Notes under the pieces: generated by a model
What the model was told of the DNA's origin: nothing
Database searches by the model: none
Seen by the model: only the letters and a program-made list of their open reading frames with translations
Program-made: the position numbers and the translations under genes
Shown here: positions 7,024 through 14,880 of the stretch, piece by piece
Layout: each line of letters opens with the position of its first letter
Numbering within the stretch: the first letter of the stretch is position 1
From: Maribacter polysiphoniae
GTDB lineage: Bacteria; Bacteroidota; Bacteroidia; Flavobacteriales; Flavobacteriaceae
Direction: 5' to 3'
DNA length: 38,364 nucleotides
NCBI RefSeq assembly: GCF_003148665.1
Contig: NZ_QGGQ01000017.1
Location: 1-38,364, forward strand

Positions 7024-7413
7024 TTATTTTGGGAACTCAAGCTTTTTGCAAAATCCAACAAGCTTTTCACGATATTTCCAAGGTTTGGTTTTCCCTGGGA
7101 GTCTACTTAACCAATGACTGTTTGGCCCCCTAAAGCCAGTGCGATTACTTGACAGTTCCATTGAACTTGGTAAAAGTTTCCTTCCCATGATTTCAATAAA
7201 TTGCTCTAGTTGCTCCTTACTTGTAAATATAAATGAATGACCATTAAATTCAACGGTCAGTTGTGGAAAGCCTAAGGTTCCAAATCGCTTAGGAGCTGGA
7301 GGTTCAAATTCTTGAGATAAATACCAAGGTTTGGAATCTGTCTCGATATGAACCCAATAAGCCATAGGGCTCAGCTTCCAATCAGAAACATATTTCACAA
7401 AAGAGGTTTTCAT
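7024..7413 (-). CDS. Conserved hypothetical protein
   Basis: A 129-residue soluble protein. The stretch FGTLGFPQLTVEFNGHSFIF, then SKEQLEQFIEIMGRKLLP, and the tail SHWLSRLPGKTKPWKYREKL have the look of a conserved small family, but I cannot name it. No signal or TM segment. Single gene flanked by array cores at 7004 (3' side) and 7438 (5' side). ATG start at 7413. Confidence 0.65.
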   Translation of the reverse strand: MKTSFVKYVSDWKLSPMAYWVHIETDSKPWYLSQEFEPPAPKRFGTLGFPQLTVEFNGHSFIFTSKEQLEQFIEIMGRKLLPSSMELSSNRTGFRGPNSHWLSRLPGKTKPWKYREKLVGFCKKLEFPK

Positions 7414-7437
7414 CCTATTGTTATGTCTAAGTTAATA

Positions 7438-7497
7438 ATCCTTTATTTGAACTTTTAATTCTATTCTGGTCCTTCGAGAAAGTGTCCTTTCTCATCA
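7438..7497. repeat. Array spacer R1 (core plus hairpin)
   Basis: Exact core at 7438-7456, then AATTCTATTCTGGT and CGAGAAAG/CTTTCTC hairpin arms with loop TGTC. The GTTCGCC part is changed to CCTTCG. The copy also overlaps the end of a short frame that is probably not a gene. Confidence 0.75.
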
Positions 7498-7548
7498 TTT
7501 AATCGAACTTTGACAATAGTATCGGCTTTTCTTTCGCCCCAACATTCA

Positions 7549-7869
7549 TCAACGATAAGAATTAGAGCCATTGTTAAATTTAGTTTTTTCTTCGGCTTGT
7601 TCAAAAAGTTGATTGATAACTTCTTGATATTCCGATGTGTCGAATTCGGATTCTGTAACAAAATCATCGAATGCTTTATTTTTCATCCATTCTGGCTTTT
7701 CAAAAGGATAACCACCATATAATCCCAATGCCATATCAAACCTAATTTTGCTTCCCTTAACGGTCATTTCATCAAATGTTGAATGAGATAGCCATAAATC
7801 CATTCGTCTTTTAGCTTCAATATATATTTCAAGTATTCGGTTTTCTGATATTTCTGAAGATGGTGCCAT
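7549..7869 (-). CDS. Hypothetical protein
   Basis: A 106-residue, acidic soluble protein, not recognised. It shows an N-terminal helix with ILEIYIEAKRRMDLW, a central GGYPFEKPEWMKNKAFDDF segment and a glutamate-rich tail (NQLFEQAEEKTKF). It lies 23 bp downstream of the 130-residue gene on the same strand, so the three genes from 8893 to 7549 probably form one operon or cassette followed by the spacer at 7438. Confidence 0.6.
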   Translation of the reverse strand: MAPSSEISENRILEIYIEAKRRMDLWLSHSTFDEMTVKGSKIRFDMALGLYGGYPFEKPEWMKNKAFDDFVTESEFDTSEYQEVINQLFEQAEEKTKFNNGSNSYR

Positions 7870-7892
7870 TGTTAAGATTTCTTTTTAACCCA

Positions 7893-8285
7893 TTATTTTT
7901 GTTTCCTTGCCAAAGTAATCTCATTAGGTATATCTATAGATGAGAAATAAGCCCTAGCATATGGCTGTGTAATAGGATTTTTTTGATAGTACTTATTCAT
8001 AAGGTCCTCCCGTGAAATATCTTCAGGAAGTAAGTTATAATCAAAATCATTTCTTAAATATTCCGTGAAATCATCTCTGAGCTCCTGAAAACGAACTATT
8101 TCGTAACCACCTGCAGTCGATTTAATATACTTGCCTTTACCTTTAATTCTAATATATGAATACCCCATTTCTTCATGAAGAAATTTGAACACATCTAATT
8201 GGAAGAAACTAAATTTAGTTTTACCTCCTATACCCTTTTCAACTCTAATAAATTTTGTTTGCATTACACTTCTAACTTTTATCAA
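7893..8285 (-). CDS. Hypothetical protein coupled to HEPN-like gene
   Basis: A 130-residue basic protein with KGIGGKTKFSFFQLDVFKF near the start and a YYQKNPITQPYARAYF segment at about 100. No family recognised. The frame opens at 8285 in ATGA overlap with the upstream gene; a methionine at residue 8 (near 8264) is an alternative start. Coupling to the HEPN-like gene suggests that the two products work together, for example as partner and toxin, but that is inference. Confidence 0.55.
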   Translation of the reverse strand: MIKVRSVMQTKFIRVEKGIGGKTKFSFFQLDVFKFLHEEMGYSYIRIKGKGKYIKSTAGGYEIVRFQELRDDFTEYLRNDFDYNLLPEDISREDLMNKYYQKNPITQPYARAYFSSIDIPNEITLARKQK

Positions 8286-8893
8286 AACTCTTCATGATAA
8301 TAATAGGATGTTAAATCTTCAAGCTTCTCATAAATCTCTAAAAGCATTGTATTCAGGTTTTCTAAATCAACTTCAATATTATCCCACTGTTTAGCGTAAA
8401 AATGTCGTTCATAATCTTTAGATATTGGGTATCTAGAAAAATCGATTTTATTTTGATCTGGATTCTCCTGAATTATCTCATAAAGTTCTTCTATATACAA
8501 TTTAAGTTCTTTTGTAACTGCATCAAAGTGTTTAACTCCATTTGCTCCATGAAAGAGTTTGATTTTGGCTTTAGCATTTTCATAAATCTGTTTGATATTA
8601 TGTTTACCCTCTATTCTATTGGGTATATCGAGTAGCCTGTTGACTTTCCATATTAAGGCTTTCAAGTATAACTCTATTCCATGATTAACGTTATGGAAAA
8701 TTGGAAAAATAAGTTTATCGGCCACCTTCCAGTTGTTGTCATTCAAACATCTTTGGGTTAATTCTATTCCTGAACTAAAGTAACCATCAGCTAAAACAAG
8801 TAAGTTACTTATATCATCTCCACCATCAGTACGCCAATTAACAAAAGATACTTTAGAAAAGTGCTGGTCATTTCTACTAAAAACTTTTTTCAT
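8282..8893 (-). CDS. HEPN-like helical protein (tentative)
   Basis: A 203-residue helical protein. The segment PIFHNVNHGIELYLKALIWK (about 76-95), a following GKHNIKQIYENAKAK helix, and a later SRYPISKDYERHF match the layout of several HEPN-type families, where an H..E..LK helix pair is followed by an RYP motif. The catalytic R-x4-H pair of HEPN RNases is not obvious, so it may be a non-catalytic or sensory HEPN protein. It is the first of a probable three-gene unit. Confidence 0.45.
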   Translation of the reverse strand: MKKVFSRNDQHFSKVSFVNWRTDGGDDISNLLVLADGYFSSGIELTQRCLNDNNWKVADKLIFPIFHNVNHGIELYLKALIWKVNRLLDIPNRIEGKHNIKQIYENAKAKIKLFHGANGVKHFDAVTKELKLYIEELYEIIQENPDQNKIDFSRYPISKDYERHFYAKQWDNIEVDLENLNTMLLEIYEKLEDLTSYYYHEEF

Positions 8894-9043
8894 AGACGCT
8901 ATAGGCCAAATCTATTATTTTTTTATGATCGTTTTTCTATACTTTAATTAAGGAAGTGTAACGAGCTAAGATAAAAAGCAAGTGAATACTTTCCTTGATG
9001 TTATTTAGTGATGATTAAGCAACTTAAATGAAGCCGTTAACTC

Positions 9044-9135
9044 ATCCTTTATTTGAACTTTTATAAAGATAATGATTTTGAGTTTTGAACTGCGCAAGAA
9101 AAGGGACAAGGCTACATTTTTAGGAAAGGCTATAT
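9044..9135. repeat. Spacer: core joined to R4 module
   Basis: Exact core at 9044-9062 passes directly into R4 (AAAGATAATGATTTTGAGTT ... GCGCAAGAAAAGGGACAAGG, then CTACATTTTTAGGAAAGGCT). R4 without the core is at 3321, and R4 joined to R2 is at 16458. The rest of 8894-9284 contains no gene that I can support. Confidence 0.7.
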
Positions 9136-9284
9136 CCCCACTTACTCTTTTCTGTACAACCTTCCCGAAATACTCTTATGTAATCTTTATTTTTGCATAG
9201 GTCTTATCTTTTAAGTGCTATGGGTATAAATGCTATATTTATTCTCGAATAAAACGCATTAGCAATAATTTGATAAAAGGAAAT

Positions 9285-10193
9285 ATGAAAAAGATTCCGA
9301 TTATTTTAATTTCCATGCTGTTCATTACACTAACAGCTAACGGACAGAATTTATTCTTCATTGGCGAAAATAGTTACCCCTGTACTGAATCTTTTGCACT
9401 ACAATCTAATTTAGATGGCAGGGAAGACCTGAATGTATTATTTGCCAAGGATGGAGCAACGGCGGTTATTGCCGTAACTACAAAATCTTCACTGCAAGGA
9501 ACAATAATTAGTGGAAAACTAATAATTTATCTTGATGATGGAACTGTTATAACTTGCATGGACAGGGGAGAATCCTCCTATGTAGATGACACTGCCAAAG
9601 CAGTGTACTCTTTGACAAATGAACAAGTGAATAAAATGAAAAACAGCAATATTAATACTGTTAGATATATACTTAAAATGTACGATATTCAAGAAGTTAA
9701 TCGGTCAGCTTCAAATAAAGCCATATCGACTAAGGATCTAACCGTTAAATTTTTCAATAATTTCGATAGTGTCACCGAAGTTGCCGTTAAAGAGGACCAG
9801 GAGCCTGATAAGAAAAAACTCGATGCCCTGATGGGAGAAAATAACGACAAACAGGGTCGATTTAATGGTTATCCCTATGCAACAAGTTATTACGGGAGTC
9901 CTGGTTCTGGAAGTGGAACAGGGGGGTATGGTTTAAATGGAAGATCTTTGGTCAGTAAGGGCGCGGTACAACAGGAATGCAACCAAGAAGGCCGGGTCGT
10001 TGTAAAAATAGTTGTAGACCGCACAGGAAAGGTAATCAGTGCAATACCAGGGGTTAAGGGCACAACCAATAATGATCCTTGTTTATTGGAACCCGCAAAG
10101 AAAACTGCATTTAAGCATAAGTGGAATTTGGATTCCAACGCACCTAGCCAACAAATTGGTTTTGTGGTGGTCAATTTTAAATTAGGGGGATAA
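9285..10193 (+). CDS. Secreted protein with TonB-C-like domain
   Basis: ATG at 9285 follows AAAAGG by a good distance and gives 302 residues; a TTG start at 9270 is less likely. The protein has a signal peptide (MKKIPIILISMLFITLTANG). Then comes a beta-rich domain that fits a sensor or exported stress-type protein. A glycine/serine/tyrosine-rich linker (YYGSPGSGSGTGGYG) leads to a C-terminal domain (about 220-302) with GRVVVKIVVDRTGKVISAIP, as in TonB C-terminal domains of flavobacterial proteins. No TM anchor is seen, so it is probably periplasmic rather than a true energy transducer. Plus strand, unlike most of the array. Confidence 0.75.
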   Translation: MKKIPIILISMLFITLTANGQNLFFIGENSYPCTESFALQSNLDGREDLNVLFAKDGATAVIAVTTKSSLQGTIISGKLIIYLDDGTVITCMDRGESSYVDDTAKAVYSLTNEQVNKMKNSNINTVRYILKMYDIQEVNRSASNKAISTKDLTVKFFNNFDSVTEVAVKEDQEPDKKKLDALMGENNDKQGRFNGYPYATSYYGSPGSGSGTGGYGLNGRSLVSKGAVQQECNQEGRVVVKIVVDRTGKVISAIPGVKGTTNNDPCLLEPAKKTAFKHKWNLDSNAPSQQIGFVVVNFKLGG

Positions 10194-10199
10194 GTGACC

Positions 10200-10235
10200 T
10201 CGGTCGTACCGACCGCACGAATGCTTCTTAATTAT
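10200..10235. repeat. R6 element, second copy
   Basis: CGGTCGTACCGACCGCACGA then ATGCTTCTTAATTATTG starts a few bases after the stop at 10193. CGGTC and GACCG form a small hairpin. It matches the element at 4781, also downstream of a plus-strand gene. Confidence 0.55.
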
Positions 10236-10320
10236 TGTAAACCGTGTTTTTGCTTTACTAGATGTTCAAATTATAAATGATTTGATAAAATAATTAGCAT
10301 TATAAACCTTACTTAATTTC

Positions 10321-10435
10321 ATCCTTTATTTGAACTTTTAATTATAATCCGGTTTGCCGAGAAAGTGTCCTTTCTCGGCCCTTATATAAACCATAGAGAA
10401 ATGGACTAGGACTTTTCATAGGAGTCATTGTTGTA
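10321..10435. repeat. Spacer: full R1 with 10-bp perfect hairpin, plus TGGACTA module
   Basis: Exact core at 10321-10339, then AATTATAATCCGGTTT and a hairpin with arms GCCGAGAAAG and CTTTCTCGGC around TGTC. This is the longest perfect stem in the array. The TGGACTAGGACTTTTCATAG module follows at 10402. Confidence 0.8.
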
Positions 10436-10444
10436 CTCAGGTTT

Positions 10445-10747
10445 TTATCCATAATAATGTCTGAGCATTAAAAATCCAAAAACTACACAAATAATTCCGC
10501 TGGTTAGATTTAAATACCTGTTGTAGTGGCTCTTTAACAATTTTTTTATTCCGTAATCAAATCCACTTGTTATTCCAATCCACAAAGGTTTTTTATTTAC
10601 TGCAAATAGGATAAATGAAAAAAGGCCATTCAGAATAAAATAAACTCCGAAAATTAATGGGTTAAAAAAGTCCAGAAAATAAGATGCTATTATTCCCAGA
10701 ACAATAATAAAATTAAGAGTTTTAACTTTTTTAATCACTTTTGTCAA
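10445..10747 (-). CDS. Hypothetical membrane protein
   Basis: A 100-residue basic membrane protein with three hydrophobic segments (about 12-28, 31-49, 79-96) and a positively charged N-terminus (MTKVIKKVK). It shows no motif that I can assign. Single-gene unit between R1/TGGACTA (3' side) and R5/R1 (5' side). The start at 10747 is only about 10 bp from R5, so R5 would lie in its promoter or leader. Confidence 0.55.
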   Translation of the reverse strand: MTKVIKKVKTLNFIIVLGIIASYFLDFFNPLIFGVYFILNGLFSFILFAVNKKPLWIGITSGFDYGIKKLLKSHYNRYLNLTSGIICVVFGFLMLRHYYG

Positions 10748-10756
10748 CTTGAGTAC

Positions 10757-10880
10757 AATTTGTTTATATAGATGTATTTTACATCCTTATACATCTAATT
10801 AAGAACAAAATCGCTGTATTTAATAATCCTTTATTTGAACTTTTAATTCTATTCTGGATCGCCGAGAATGTGTCCTAACT
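10757..10880. repeat. Spacer: R5 joined to R1
   Basis: R5 at 10757-10825 (TTTATATAGATGTATTTTAC ... AACAAAATCGCTGTATTTAA) runs directly into an R1 core at 10826. GATGTA/TACATC form a local palindrome. The R1 hairpin is damaged in this copy (GAGAATG TGTC CTAAC). Confidence 0.7.
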
Positions 10881-10890
10881 ATAACCCGGT

Positions 10891-11187
10891 CTAACTACTA
10901 GCGTTCATTTGCCTATTATCTTTCATAGCTATAACGGTTACTTTGTTTTTAGCAAAAATGTAAAAAACAGTTGTGTTTTTATGAATGACAGCCCGTCTCA
11001 AATGTCTTTGATTTTTTGATTCAGGATATAATGTAGGAAAATTGGAAACCGTTAGTTCAAATTGCCGAAGTAGACTCTCAAATTTAGACACCTCTCTCTT
11101 CGTAAATTTTACATTCAGGTATTTTTTGATGGCAATGGCGTTTAGTAAGGACCGTTTTGTCCATTCCACCTCGTAAGCTCTATCCAT
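10891..11187 (-). CDS. RelE/ParE-family toxin
   Basis: A 98-residue basic protein with the ParE/RelE layout: AYEVEWTKRSLLNAIAIKKYL at the start, two helices, then RRAVIHKNTTVFYIFAKNKV, the typical beta-hairpin core, and a final strand. Such toxins either cleave mRNA on the ribosome or poison gyrase. The start lies within the last codons of the partner gene (8-bp overlap), which is the usual toxin-after-antitoxin order. As a self-stabilising pair it could hold the array in place. Confidence 0.75.
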   Translation of the reverse strand: MDRAYEVEWTKRSLLNAIAIKKYLNVKFTKREVSKFESLLRQFELTVSNFPTLYPESKNQRHLRRAVIHKNTTVFYIFAKNKVTVIAMKDNRQMNASS

Positions 11188-11422
11188 TTGTCAATCCATT
11201 CCAAAAATCGCTGGATTTCATGGTTTCACCTTGCTGATAATCTCTGATACCACTCAGGATATTGACCCGATCGCTTTCGGTAAGCTCTTCCCACCAGTCT
11301 GAAGTCTTACCCTCACTTGATAATTTAACAGAACTAAGCAGGCCTAAAATGGAATCATCGGTTAATGATTGAATCCACCCCACTAGCTCCTTTTTAGTCT
11401 TATTTAATTCTGATGTACTCAT
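11180..11422 (-). CDS. Antitoxin-like partner of RelE/ParE toxin
   Basis: An 80-residue acidic protein directly upstream of, and overlapping, the toxin gene. It has an N-terminal helix (ELNKTKKELVGWIQSLTDDSILGLLSSV) and a C-terminal toxin-wrapping type segment with WWEELTESDRVNILSGIRDYQQGE. That second segment resembles the short antitoxins common before ParE-like toxins in Bacteroidetes. It would bind the toxin and probably repress its own promoter; no operator was identified. Confidence 0.7.
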   Translation of the reverse strand: MSTSELNKTKKELVGWIQSLTDDSILGLLSSVKLSSEGKTSDWWEELTESDRVNILSGIRDYQQGETMKSSDFWNGLTNG

Positions 11423-11490
11423 GCGATTACTTTTTAAGTAAAGTTACAAAAAACGTTCAATTTTGGAATAATTCAAATATGAACATAAAA

Positions 11491-11655
11491 TTCACCGAGA
11501 AAGTGTCCTATCTCATCCTTTATTTAAACTTTTAATTATAATCTGGTTCGCCGAGATAGTGTCCTAACTTATCTTTTGTCCATCTAGACTTAAAGTTAAT
11601 CAATTCTACTTTTAAACAATTCTGTTATAAGGGGAGATTACATTTTGGGGAAGCC
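11491..11655. repeat. Spacer: tandem R1 plus R2
   Basis: A partial R1 end (CACCGAGAAAGTGTCCTATC at 11493) joins a second R1 starting at 11515 with core variant ATCCTTTATTTAAACTTTT, then R2 (CATCTAGACTTAAAGTTAAT and onward to about 11645). The order R1-R2 matches 3733-3860. The remaining bases in 11423-11712 show no gene. Confidence 0.7.
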
Positions 11656-11712
11656 TACAGATTAAAAAAACACAAACTCTAATCAAAATTATAATCTTTG
11701 CCATCGTTTAAT

Positions 11713-12141
11713 TTAATATTGTTTTCTAGACCATCTTAATCCACTATACTTTTCACTAATAAGTAAGTTTTTCTTACTGTGGAAAAATATTCGAAAGAAG
11801 TAAAGTAGTATTATTAATATAAACCTATCTAGAACAACTAAAAATGAATACTTAACAAAAGCCTTACTTAATTCACCTCTTTTTTTATTAACTAGAGAAA
11901 CCTTAAAAAGTCTCATTCCCAATGTTCGGTTAAATAAAAGTTCTGATAAAGTAAAAAACATGAAATATATTAACAATCTAAACAACCAAGGAAAAACTCT
12001 ATCAAAATCAACTTGAGAATATATCATACCCTCTATTGTTAAAAATAGAAAACTAAATATTATAAAATCTACAAAAAGAATATTCAGTTTTAATCTATTG
12101 GACAATGCAATATTTACTTGATCACCAATATTTATTGCCAT
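11713..12141 (-). CDS. RDD family membrane protein
   Basis: A 142-residue protein with hydrophobic segments at about 22-42, 50-66 and 96-118. The signature RTLGMRLFKVSLVNKKRGEL (about 70-89) is the conserved inter-helix motif of RDD proteins, with R, G and the following basic residues. The family is of largely unknown function; some members are ion antiporters. Single-gene unit with R1/R2 on its 3' side. ATG start at 12141. Confidence 0.7.
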   Translation of the reverse strand: MAINIGDQVNIALSNRLKLNILFVDFIIFSFLFLTIEGMIYSQVDFDRVFPWLFRLLIYFMFFTLSELLFNRTLGMRLFKVSLVNKKRGELSKAFVKYSFLVVLDRFILIILLYFFRIFFHSKKNLLISEKYSGLRWSRKQY

Positions 12142-12306
12142 ATTTATTAATTTTCTTTTTCTTCTCTCCGTTTCCTTTCTTCGTGTTGAAGCTTATCAAA
12201 TTCATTATGATCAATTTCAAATTAATCGCAATGGTAAAATTTAATTTAAAGTTATCCTCAAGAAGCTCAAGAAATGGAGCGTCAGTAGTTGCCTTTTCTT
12301 CATTTC

Positions 12307-12335
12307 ATCCTTTATTTGAACTTTTAATAAAGATA
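12307..12335. repeat. Array core with R4 beginning
   Basis: Exact core at 12307-12325, then AATAAAGATA, the first bases of R4, after which the similarity stops. It lies about 80 bp before the plus-strand lipoprotein gene. Confidence 0.65.
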
Positions 12336-12410
12336 CGCACAAAAGTAAACTCTATAAAATGTGCCTTGCGCAACCTATAAAAGATTCTACATCTTATAGA
12401 AAACTCTCTT

Positions 12411-12842
12411 ATGAAAGCATTACCTCTTATATATTTAATCCTCTTCACCCTTATAGCATGTGAATCAAATGATGAAGTTATGGGTGATGTAAAAGACAAT
12501 TTCTATGAATTACAGTATGTCGATGCAGGACTCTCTGGCCAAATTATTGAAAAGGAAGACCTGGATTTTAACGAGTACATCCAATTTTTCCCTGATAGTA
12601 CATTTATAAAACAGCGCACATATTCAGATAGTACCAGCATTGCAAGAGGGAGTTACACCTCTTTAGAAAAAGAAGAATATGATTATCTAAAGCTTACGTA
12701 CGACAAAAACACGTATCTGATCCAAAGTTGTGGCCATACGCTGGAGGAATATATGCGCGTCCTCAGCAAAGACGAGATTTTTAATGGGAGCTACCTGCCG
12801 TGCGATGGTCCGGGCTACTACTATCTTAGAAAAAGGAAATAA
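12411..12842 (+). CDS. Predicted lipoprotein, function unknown
   Basis: A 143-residue protein with a signal sequence ending in a lipobox (LFTLIAC, Cys17). The mature domain is acidic and beta-rich, containing FPDSTFIKQRTYSDS and a RGSYTSLE strand, reminiscent of small lipocalin-like Bacteroidetes lipoproteins. Two cysteines (QSCGH and LPCDG) could form a disulphide. Plus strand; the next array core begins two bases after the stop. Confidence 0.7.
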   Translation: MKALPLIYLILFTLIACESNDEVMGDVKDNFYELQYVDAGLSGQIIEKEDLDFNEYIQFFPDSTFIKQRTYSDSTSIARGSYTSLEKEEYDYLKLTYDKNTYLIQSCGHTLEEYMRVLSKDEIFNGSYLPCDGPGYYYLRKRK

Positions 12843-12843
12843 A

Positions 12844-12862
12844 TCCTTTATTTGAACTTTTA
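12844..12862. repeat. Array core, exact copy
   Basis: The 19-bp core begins two bases after the stop of the plus-strand lipoprotein gene, and what follows (ATTTACTG) does not match the R1 body. This copy therefore shows the core alone as the conserved unit. Confidence 0.7.
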
Positions 12863-12950
12863 TTTACTGAAAAGTTAAAGTCTTCATAGGTGAATTCAAA
12901 TATTAAACATAGATAATAGTGGCGAGTTCCATATTGGCTATAATTAAACC

Positions 12951-13301
12951 TTAGTTATAGTTGTATTGTATTCCGCTAATAATAACCATTCGCCTTAGAA
13001 ATTCAAAATTGGTGATTAGGTTATTAAAAATAGCCTCCATTTCTTTAGCCAATTGAAAACTACTAGTATAAGAGACAAAAACATCCGCTTCTGGTGCAAA
13101 ATATACTTCTGAAATATCAAGGCCAAATTCAATTGCACTCACCTTTAATAAACGTTCCCAAAATGTTCCATGACTAAATGAATTATTATCTACAATCATT
13201 TGGACAAAATCGTTGTTCTCCTGTTCAGGCAACCATACAGTATAATTACCATTTATTCTAGACCTCTCCACCTTACATTTATAAAGATTATAATTCTTCA
13301 T
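12951..13301 (-). CDS. Imm51-like immunity protein (tentative)
   Basis: A 116-residue soluble protein. The segment from about 45 on (FWERLLKVSAIEFGLDISEV then YFAPEADVFVSYTSSFQLAK) and the following helix match my recollection of Imm51, where a large helix is followed by a FDPEAGMF-like strand. Imm51 proteins neutralise toxins of polymorphic toxin systems. No cognate toxin is seen, so this would be an orphan immunity gene. Single-gene unit between cores at 12844 and 13381. Confidence 0.45.
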   Translation of the reverse strand: MKNYNLYKCKVERSRINGNYTVWLPEQENNDFVQMIVDNNSFSHGTFWERLLKVSAIEFGLDISEVYFAPEADVFVSYTSSFQLAKEMEAIFNNLITNFEFLRRMVIISGIQYNYN

Positions 13302-13380
13302 TTTGTCATGAAAGATTATTGTCGACGAGTTTTAATATATCTCATTAGCATAAAATTACTAAATGAACAGCGAAAATTAA

Positions 13381-13399
13381 ATCCTTTATTTGAACTTTA
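13381..13399. repeat. Array core, near-exact copy
   Basis: ATCCTTTATTTGAACTTTA, one base different at the last position, followed by unrelated sequence. The region 13400-13560 downstream of the TlpA-like gene shows no gene. Confidence 0.65.
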
Positions 13400-13560
13400 T
13401 TAAGAGTAACCATTTTTTAAGATTCATTGTACGATGGACGCGTGAAGCCTAAATAGGAAAACTTTATATGGCCGAATCTATTAAAAATTGCGCCCCCACT
13501 TCCGATCGGACTTGTAATAAATCCATGCATTTTAATGGTTATAGGTGTTAGGTGCCAGTT

Positions 13561-14877
13561 TTATTCATTCATTAAATCAGTGACTTTCTTTTCCAATTCC
13601 TTCCCTCTTAAATTTTTTGCCACGATAATTCCATTTGGATTTAGAAGAAATGTTGTTGGATATCCACCTATACCATAGGTTTCTTTTATTTTATTTGAAT
13701 CGTTTGATATAATTTGAGGCCAAGATATTGAATGCTTAATTATCATTTTTTCTAAATCTTCTACTGGACTATCGCCAACAATGCCAATGATTTCAAACTT
13801 CGACTTGTCAATGTTTTCATATAAATCAGTTAGGTTAGGCATTTCCTGAATACAGGGACCACACCAAGTGGCCCAAAAGTCAAGAAATACGTATTTTCCT
13901 TTTAAACTGTCTAATGTAATTGGAGTTTTTGTCTTGAAATCATCACCAGAAAAATCATAAGCCTTAAATCCAATTTGGGTAGAGGGCAATTTGCTTTTGG
14001 GTAAATCCATTTTTTCTAATACCAATACATTTTCGTTCTTTTTTACACCTAAATTTTTATAGATACCATTTTCAATTTCAAGAAATTCATTTTTTGCGAT
14101 CAAGCTTTGGAAATCAGCCTTATCTCCTTTTTCACTCAAGTCGCCAACCTTTATAATGCCTACTTTGTCATACGACAAATTTGTAAAATTGTTAGACGAA
14201 ATAGCTATTTCCTCCCCTTGAAATCTTGCTGTTGCATATTGTGCGAAATTGCTCAAGAATATGTTGTATTGTTTCATGTGCACGATTAAAAGTGGAGCAC
14301 TAACTTGGATTATCTTATCATTTGAAAATTGCTCAAAACTCACTTTGATGGCGCTACTCTTTACTAATGAATCATTATTGATATTACGCTTCGGGTTGAC
14401 TTCCGTAGGTTTAAAAATATCGTCATCACTAAAATCATGATTATTATTTGCGTCGACTATCATTTGCAGTTCGCCAACAGAATCTTTCCCAAAAACAAAA
14501 GCGATTTTAGATTTTATAGGTTTTTTCGATAAATTGATCGAGTCTGGCTCCCAACCCCATGTTTTTTGTAATTCCTCATACCTTTCTTTTGTAATATTCC
14601 CTAAATAATAGTTTTGATATACAGATTGGTATATATCTGTATCTACATCTCCAATCTTAACATCAGTCCAGTTTTTAGGTATTCCGGATGTTTTTAGATG
14701 TGTTTTCTTCCAAGGGTCATTTTCATTATCTGAATATGGTGATATTCCTACCATGGCTGAATCAAAAGGTCCATACCCCTCTTGGAATGTTATGGGTAAT
14801 TTGAATATTTTCTCATTTGAGCAACCTTGTGTTAATAGAAGGTAAATACAGAATAACAAAACAACACTGAATTTCAT
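13561..14877 (-). CDS. TlpA-like thioredoxin-fold lipoprotein
   Basis: A 438-residue protein with a signal and lipobox (LLLTQGC, Cys19). Residues about 25-300 form a flavobacterial N-terminal domain without an assignable motif. The C-terminal thioredoxin domain (about 305-438) has VFLDFWATWCGPCIQEMPNL with the redox-active CxxC (about 340), a YGIGGYPTTFLLNPNG stretch with the cis-proline, and a final helix. It probably reduces or isomerises disulphides in the periplasm. It is the largest single gene in the array and may be a complete cassette of its own. ATG start at 14877. Confidence 0.88.
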   Translation of the reverse strand: MKFSVVLLFCIYLLLTQGCSNEKIFKLPITFQEGYGPFDSAMVGISPYSDNENDPWKKTHLKTSGIPKNWTDVKIGDVDTDIYQSVYQNYYLGNITKERYEELQKTWGWEPDSINLSKKPIKSKIAFVFGKDSVGELQMIVDANNNHDFSDDDIFKPTEVNPKRNINNDSLVKSSAIKVSFEQFSNDKIIQVSAPLLIVHMKQYNIFLSNFAQYATARFQGEEIAISSNNFTNLSYDKVGIIKVGDLSEKGDKADFQSLIAKNEFLEIENGIYKNLGVKKNENVLVLEKMDLPKSKLPSTQIGFKAYDFSGDDFKTKTPITLDSLKGKYVFLDFWATWCGPCIQEMPNLTDLYENIDKSKFEIIGIVGDSPVEDLEKMIIKHSISWPQIISNDSNKIKETYGIGGYPTTFLLNPNGIIVAKNLRGKELEKKVTDLMNE

Positions 14878-14880
14878 CTA

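Noticed and set aside
7461-7667. 68-residue minus-strand frame (or its 36-residue 3' part)
   Set aside because: It overlaps the 106-residue gene and its tail is translated R1 repeat (hairpin sequence), so it is not a likely gene.
12105-12380. 91-residue plus-strand frame
   Set aside because: It is antisense to the RDD gene start and then runs through spacer with low-complexity residues and no family likeness.
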